From positions 1 to 8,750 of the forward strand of contig CAZAJT010000041.1 in the NCBI GenBank assembly GCA_964485585.1: a stretch of DNA of 8,750 bases, given 5' to 3'. The position numbers were made by a program, and so were the translations under genes. The notes beneath the pieces were generated by a model, which was not told the origin of the DNA, did not search any database, and saw only the letters and a program-made list of their open reading frames with translations. This DNA comes from CAZAJT01 sp964485585 (GTDB taxonomy: Bacteria > Patescibacteriota > Microgenomatia > UBA1406 > GWC2-37-13). Positions 5,560 through 8,750 of this stretch are shown here, piece by piece (position 1 is the stretch's first letter; every line of letters begins with the position of its first letter).

Positions 5560-8500
5560 ATTGTAATTGTCTCCAATCATACGTCGAAACTGATAAATAA
5601 GGTAACGCATTCATATATTGTGCCACATCAAATACCACGAATAACGATGGCTTGCTATTGTCGCTGACGGTGCGATTTATACCTGCAGCCGTATTTGAAA
5701 TCACATTTCCTTTTATCTTTAGTGGAGAACTTGATGTGCCAAAATCTACTGAATTCCCGATGAATATTCCCTGTGCTTCAGTCACGCCGGATCCAAAGGT
5801 GATACTAGCCGCGATGAATGTGGTTGCAGCGCTGGTTGGTGCAAACGTAGCAGTGCTCACCCCAACAGTCCCGAGAGCAGTCAGGTCACTATTGGTGACA
5901 ATCACTACTACTTTCTTATTATTAAATGGAGTCGCGTCGGTTATAGAGAGACTGCCGCCGTTATAAACATTGACTTTTGACTCATCAAGATCGGCAAGCG
6001 TGGATATTTGTTTGTATCCTTTTCTCGACTTCGTGTACTCAAGGTATGTTTTCGGATCAACGGCGCTCAGAGTGTATGGTGTTTTATACCAGACGCCGGC
6101 AGAATATTTCACCCCTGGATTCGCACCAATATTAAGTACGCCGGCACTCAAAATCGATCCTGCCGTTTTGACATCGAGATACTTATCAGTGGTATCGTCG
6201 GTAACATCATACTGCACCATATTGCCCGGTATGATACTATCCCGTGCAGATACGCTGTCAAAAGAAGCGGTGCTTAGCTTAAACCAATTCGGGTTTTCAT
6301 ATTTGAAAAAGAGGTCTTTATTGAATGCGGTTGTCGGCGCAGGACTAGAAACATCTATCGGAATAGTATTATCGTTGGTGCCGGTACAACTATTGAGGGT
6401 GCGAAGCGAAACCGGATTATAACCGGAACCGGGATAACTTGCATTTATCGTCAAGTTCTGACTTGGATCCACGGTGCGAGTACCCTGATTATCAAACGTT
6501 ATATTACAGCTGTAACTACTGGCGCCTTTCGCGCACGTTGCGGTAACACCGGGCGCTGCTGCCGGCGTAACCGCGATAGTCACTTTTGCAATATCAGGAC
6601 TAAACGGTGTTTTACAAATATTGGTACCACTCCCTACATCTTCCTGATAAGCGCCGGTAATCGCGATGGTTGGATAGAGCGTGGGAGTGGGACAGCTATA
6701 GGATCCCATAAGTAACGAGGTCGGTCCAACATTACCGGTGCCCGCATTGTCCTTTGCCTGTCTCACGCGCAAATATACAGTTTCACCATCGCGCCCTGTA
6801 CAGTTTAATGGCGAATCAGTCGGGGTAAGCGCCGGTTGGGTCGGTCGGGGAAATTGCGGCCCCGAACATGAGTTTGGTTGCCATGTGCCGTCTTGTGCAT
6901 ACCAACTACTGTCACTCCACCATCCCTCTAACCAATATTTTCCTGCGTAGTTACCGCATGTTCCGCAACCGACATCGGTCGCCGGCGTCCAGTTAAAGGT
7001 AATCGCTTTGGTTGTAAGATTATAGGAAGCTACCGGTGTTACGAGCGCCGCGGGTAGATCTTTATCGACATTGACACTTCGTGACGCCGCAAAATTTGAT
7101 TCTGGAGTGCAAGTTAATACGCCTGATCCACCATCAGTTCGCGTTGACCAATAATAGGTGCCGGTCGAAAGAGAACAGTTGTAGTCATTCCAGTGGGTAT
7201 TACCATTATCAGTATTCCAACCCGGGGTCATCCAACCGCTATTACAGGTCCACGCGCCCTGGAATGGATTCTCCGTGTCAACGGCAAATTGCTGTCTGCT
7301 TCCGGGTGTATTATATGAAGAAGTAAAAGTAGGATCGGTATTGGTACAAATACCATCTGCGGGAGCACTTACTGTTGATGTCGGACAGGCCGGCAACGGA
7401 CAGGTATAGGATCCGGTAAGCGTTTGCGCTGCGCTTTCGTTTCCAAGACTATCTTTTGCGGTTTTTACCTGAAAATAGGCAGTGATACCATCTCTGCCAA
7501 CACAAGAAATCGGACCGTACGACTGCGTCGCCGAACAGGAAGGAGCAGCAGCAACATTCCCATCGTTTTCATACCATTCAACCCAACTCCCGTTAGTCCA
7601 GTACCCTTGCAGCCAATACTTGCTTGCGTAGCCGCCACAGGTTGCGCAACCGGTATCGGTGGATGCCGGCCAGGTAAAAGTAATGTTTTTCGCCACTGCG
7701 TTATAGGAAGCTACCGGCGTCACCGGTACCGCAGGCTTATCTTTATCAATTTTAAATTGCTGTAGTATAGAAAAATTTGACGTCGGATAACAGGCGACCG
7801 GCGAGGTACCACCCCCATCAGCGCGGGTAGACCAGTAATAGGTATTGGTTTTTAATCCTGCCGCATCGTAGTCCCACACGCTACAGGAAGAACTACTCGG
7901 AGTATAGGTTGAGCTGGTGGTCCAACCGCTATTACACGACCACGAGGCGTCAAACGGATTCTCCGTATCTACCGCAAACTGTTGCCGGTTCGCCGGACTC
8001 GCAAAGGTTGAGGTAAATGTTGGATCAATATTCGTGCAGGTATTGGCAGGAAGAAGAGTTGTTGACGTCACCGGACAGGAGGGAGAAAAAGAAAACTCAA
8101 AATAGGTTTGATTCCCTAATAATACTTGAGGCTGCATCTTGTTTCCCGCATTGTCCTCTACATAAAAATTTATTCGCACTCGGGTATTATTAATTGAAGA
8201 AGTATTGGTTATGGTTACCGTCCTGCTTTGACCTGCCTCTGTGCCGGTCTGAGCAGGGGGGTCCTGGTAATTTATCGGAGAAACCGGAGAAACAGAAAAG
8301 GATCCGGTATTTCCCGTAGCCGGCTCTATGTTCCATCGCACTGAATTTAATCCGCTGATCGCATCGGATACGGGTCCGCTATCAGTAAACTGAAAAGTAA
8401 GAGATACTGATGTTCCGGTACAATTACCACCGTTACTAACGGTTAGAGAACCAGGATTACAATATGCTCCAAAAAAAAACGCTCGTGGCGGATCGGCGTC

Positions 8501-8599
8501 GTAAATCCATGCGTTTGCAGCCTTCTGGAAAAATAGGAAGCTCAAAGATATTAAGCAGGTAATAAAACCATAACGAAACAACCGGTGCAAACCGACCAT
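5558..8599 (-). CDS. Large Sec-exported cysteine-rich repeat protein
   Basis: A 1013-residue predicted surface protein. Residues 1-30 are a classic Sec signal (hydrophobic core CLISLSFLFF, cleavage site after ANA30). Then come an Ig-like N-terminal domain (about 45-172), two tandem repeats of about 230 residues (175-404 and 405-636), another beta-rich Cys-containing domain (about 640-755), and a C-terminal part (about 756-1013) rich in Gly, Ser, Thr and Val. That part alternates like a beta-solenoid around 895-970 and ends YDWRQLQ. Many cysteines suggest disulfides and export. No membrane anchor, LPXTG or C-terminal sorting signal is seen, so it may be held by partners. The PilX-like gene follows it, so a pilus-associated adhesin is the best guess. 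The ATG at 8599 has TAAAAT 8 nt upstream and no clear Shine-Dalgarno. The architecture is visible; the adhesin role is inferred. Confidence 0.85.
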   Translation of the reverse strand: MVGLHRLFRYGFITCLISLSFLFFQKAANAWIYDADPPRAFFFGAYCNPGSLTVSNGGNCTGTSVSLTFQFTDSGPVSDAISGLNSVRWNIEPATGNTGSFSVSPVSPINYQDPPAQTGTEAGQSRTVTITNTSSINNTRVRINFYVEDNAGNKMQPQVLLGNQTYFEFSFSPSCPVTSTTLLPANTCTNIDPTFTSTFASPANRQQFAVDTENPFDASWSCNSGWTTSSTYTPSSSSCSVWDYDAAGLKTNTYYWSTRADGGGTSPVACYPTSNFSILQQFKIDKDKPAVPVTPVASYNAVAKNITFTWPASTDTGCATCGGYASKYWLQGYWTNGSWVEWYENDGNVAAAPSCSATQSYGPISCVGRDGITAYFQVKTAKDSLGNESAAQTLTGSYTCPLPACPTSTVSAPADGICTNTDPTFTSSYNTPGSRQQFAVDTENPFQGAWTCNSGWMTPGWNTDNGNTHWNDYNCSLSTGTYYWSTRTDGGSGVLTCTPESNFAASRSVNVDKDLPAALVTPVASYNLTTKAITFNWTPATDVGCGTCGNYAGKYWLEGWWSDSSWYAQDGTWQPNSCSGPQFPRPTQPALTPTDSPLNCTGRDGETVYLRVRQAKDNAGTGNVGPTSLLMGSYSCPTPTLYPTIAITGAYQEDVGSGTNICKTPFSPDIAKVTIAVTPAAAPGVTATCAKGASSYSCNITFDNQGTRTVDPSQNLTINASYPGSGYNPVSLRTLNSCTGTNDNTIPIDVSSPAPTTAFNKDLFFKYENPNWFKLSTASFDSVSARDSIIPGNMVQYDVTDDTTDKYLDVKTAGSILSAGVLNIGANPGVKYSAGVWYKTPYTLSAVDPKTYLEYTKSRKGYKQISTLADLDESKVNVYNGGSLSITDATPFNNKKVVVIVTNSDLTALGTVGVSTATFAPTSAATTFIAASITFGSGVTEAQGIFIGNSVDFGTSSSPLKIKGNVISNTAAGINRTVSDNSKPSLFVVFDVAQYMNALPYLSVSTYDWRQLQ
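6692..7387 (-). repeat. Second tandem protein repeat (residues 405-636)
   Basis: It matches the first repeat along its length: CTNTDPTF, RQQFAVDTENPF, CNSGW, TYYWSTRTDGG, VTPVASYN, GCGTCGNYAGKYWLEGWW, CTGRDG, AKDN. It differs mainly by a Pro-rich insertion (about 581-598) before CTGRDG. Each repeat seems to be two beta domains, a Cys-rich one and a fibronectin-III-like one that carries a CxxC (545/548). Confidence 0.85.
7388..8077 (-). repeat. First tandem protein repeat (residues 175-404)
   Basis: Partner of 6692-7387. It shares CTNIDPTF, RQQFAVDTENPF, CNSGW, TYYWSTRADGG, VTPVASYN, GCATCGGYASKYWLQGYW (CxxC at 318/321) and CVGRDG. Many substitutions between the copies mean the duplication is old or under diversifying change, not a recent copy. 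Confidence 0.85.
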
Positions 8600-8607
8600 A
8601 ATGCTTC

Positions 8608-8637
8608 ATTTTAATAGCACGCCACATTCTGTGTCAA
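8608..8637 (-). promoter_or_regulatory. Promoter of the exported-protein gene
   Basis: On the minus strand a perfect -35 TTGACA (8637-8632) and TAAAAT (8613-8608, 5 of 6) are 18 nt apart. An overlapping TATTAA preceded by TGC would instead be an extended -10 at 15 nt. TAAAAT ends 8 nt before the ATG at 8599, which puts the transcript start at or just before that codon. The region 8600-8676 shows no other gene. Confidence 0.65.
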
Positions 8638-8676
8638 GGCAATATAGATCTTAGAACTATAAACGAGTTTCGCAGT

Positions 8677-8750
8677 TGTCATTCTGATCCCGCGAAGCGG
8701 GAGAAGAATCTCTCGCGAATGCGAGACTGAAACAAGTTCAGAGTTCCTTC
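8677..8750. repeat. Palindromic element, cut by the window end
   Basis: It begins with TGTCATTCTGA, the exact reverse complement of the right end of the element at 3577-3689. Hairpins follow: TCCCGC/GCGGGA (8688-8702), CTCGC/GCGAG (8712-8725) and CTGAA/TTCAG (8727-8741). Two flanks of 12 and 14 nt are identical to the reverse complement of 3651-3689, while the 13-nt stem between them differs. The other end lies outside the window. Confidence 0.8.

Noticed and set aside
5343..5576. Open frame of 77 codons on the minus strand
   Set aside because: Most of it is a translation of the palindromic element at 5384-5530 (HPALDAGS, MLNQVQHD); such peptides are well-known artefacts of these repeats.
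5652..8105. Several plus-strand open frames of 62-150 codons
   Set aside because: All are antisense to the exported protein, whose signal peptide and repeats show the minus frame is the coding one.
667..8599. TGA recoded to glycine, as in some CPR lineages
   Set aside because: All six genes run full length without in-frame TGA and end in TAA or TAG.

Overview
The window looks like a fragment of a Candidate Phyla Radiation (Patescibacteria) genome. This is inferred from content, not from a marker gene. The signs are a HerA/VirD4-type ATPase with no conjugation partners, a PilX-type pilin beside a large Sec-exported cysteine-rich repeat protein, a stand-alone four-helix-bundle (23S rRNA IVS-family) gene, and spacers made of short-period AT-rich repeats. 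All six genes are open under the standard bacterial code and end in TAA or TAG, so nothing suggests that TGA is recoded.

Layout. 1-141 is a repeat-filled spacer. 142-603 (-) is a membrane-anchored TPR protein. It is divergent from 667-3021 (+), a 784-residue VirD4/TraD/HerA-like ATPase. 3022-3157 is a spacer made of two inverted arms of a 7-nt repeat. 3158-4126 (+) is a ferredoxin-NAD(P)H-reductase-like flavoprotein. The other genes are on the minus strand: 4515-4165, a four-helix-bundle protein enclosed by inverted 7-nt repeat arrays; 5335-4550, a PilX-like pilin; and 8599-5558, a 1013-residue exported protein with two ~230-residue tandem repeats. The last two probably form a surface-pilus unit, like a minor pilin with its tip adhesin. 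5336-5557 holds a compound palindromic element, and a relative of it starts at 8677 and runs off the window.

The most unusual feature is the repeat biology. At least six places carry tandem 7-nt (once 9-nt) arrays, each with a different sequence, and often as two inverted arms. One such element, of 9-nt period, lies in frame inside the flavoprotein gene. A second, unrelated palindromic element (bounded by TGTCAT...ATGACA) also lies in frame in the same gene. The three palindromic elements look like mosaics of interchangeable hairpins. In two of them a 17-bp palindromic core is bordered by direct repeats resembling target-site duplications.

Three genes (667, 5335, 8599) have a -10-like hexamer 6-8 nt before the ATG and no Shine-Dalgarno, which fits leaderless transcription. 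The flavoprotein has a clear AGGAG. No tRNA, rRNA, CRISPR array, transposase or relaxase was seen.
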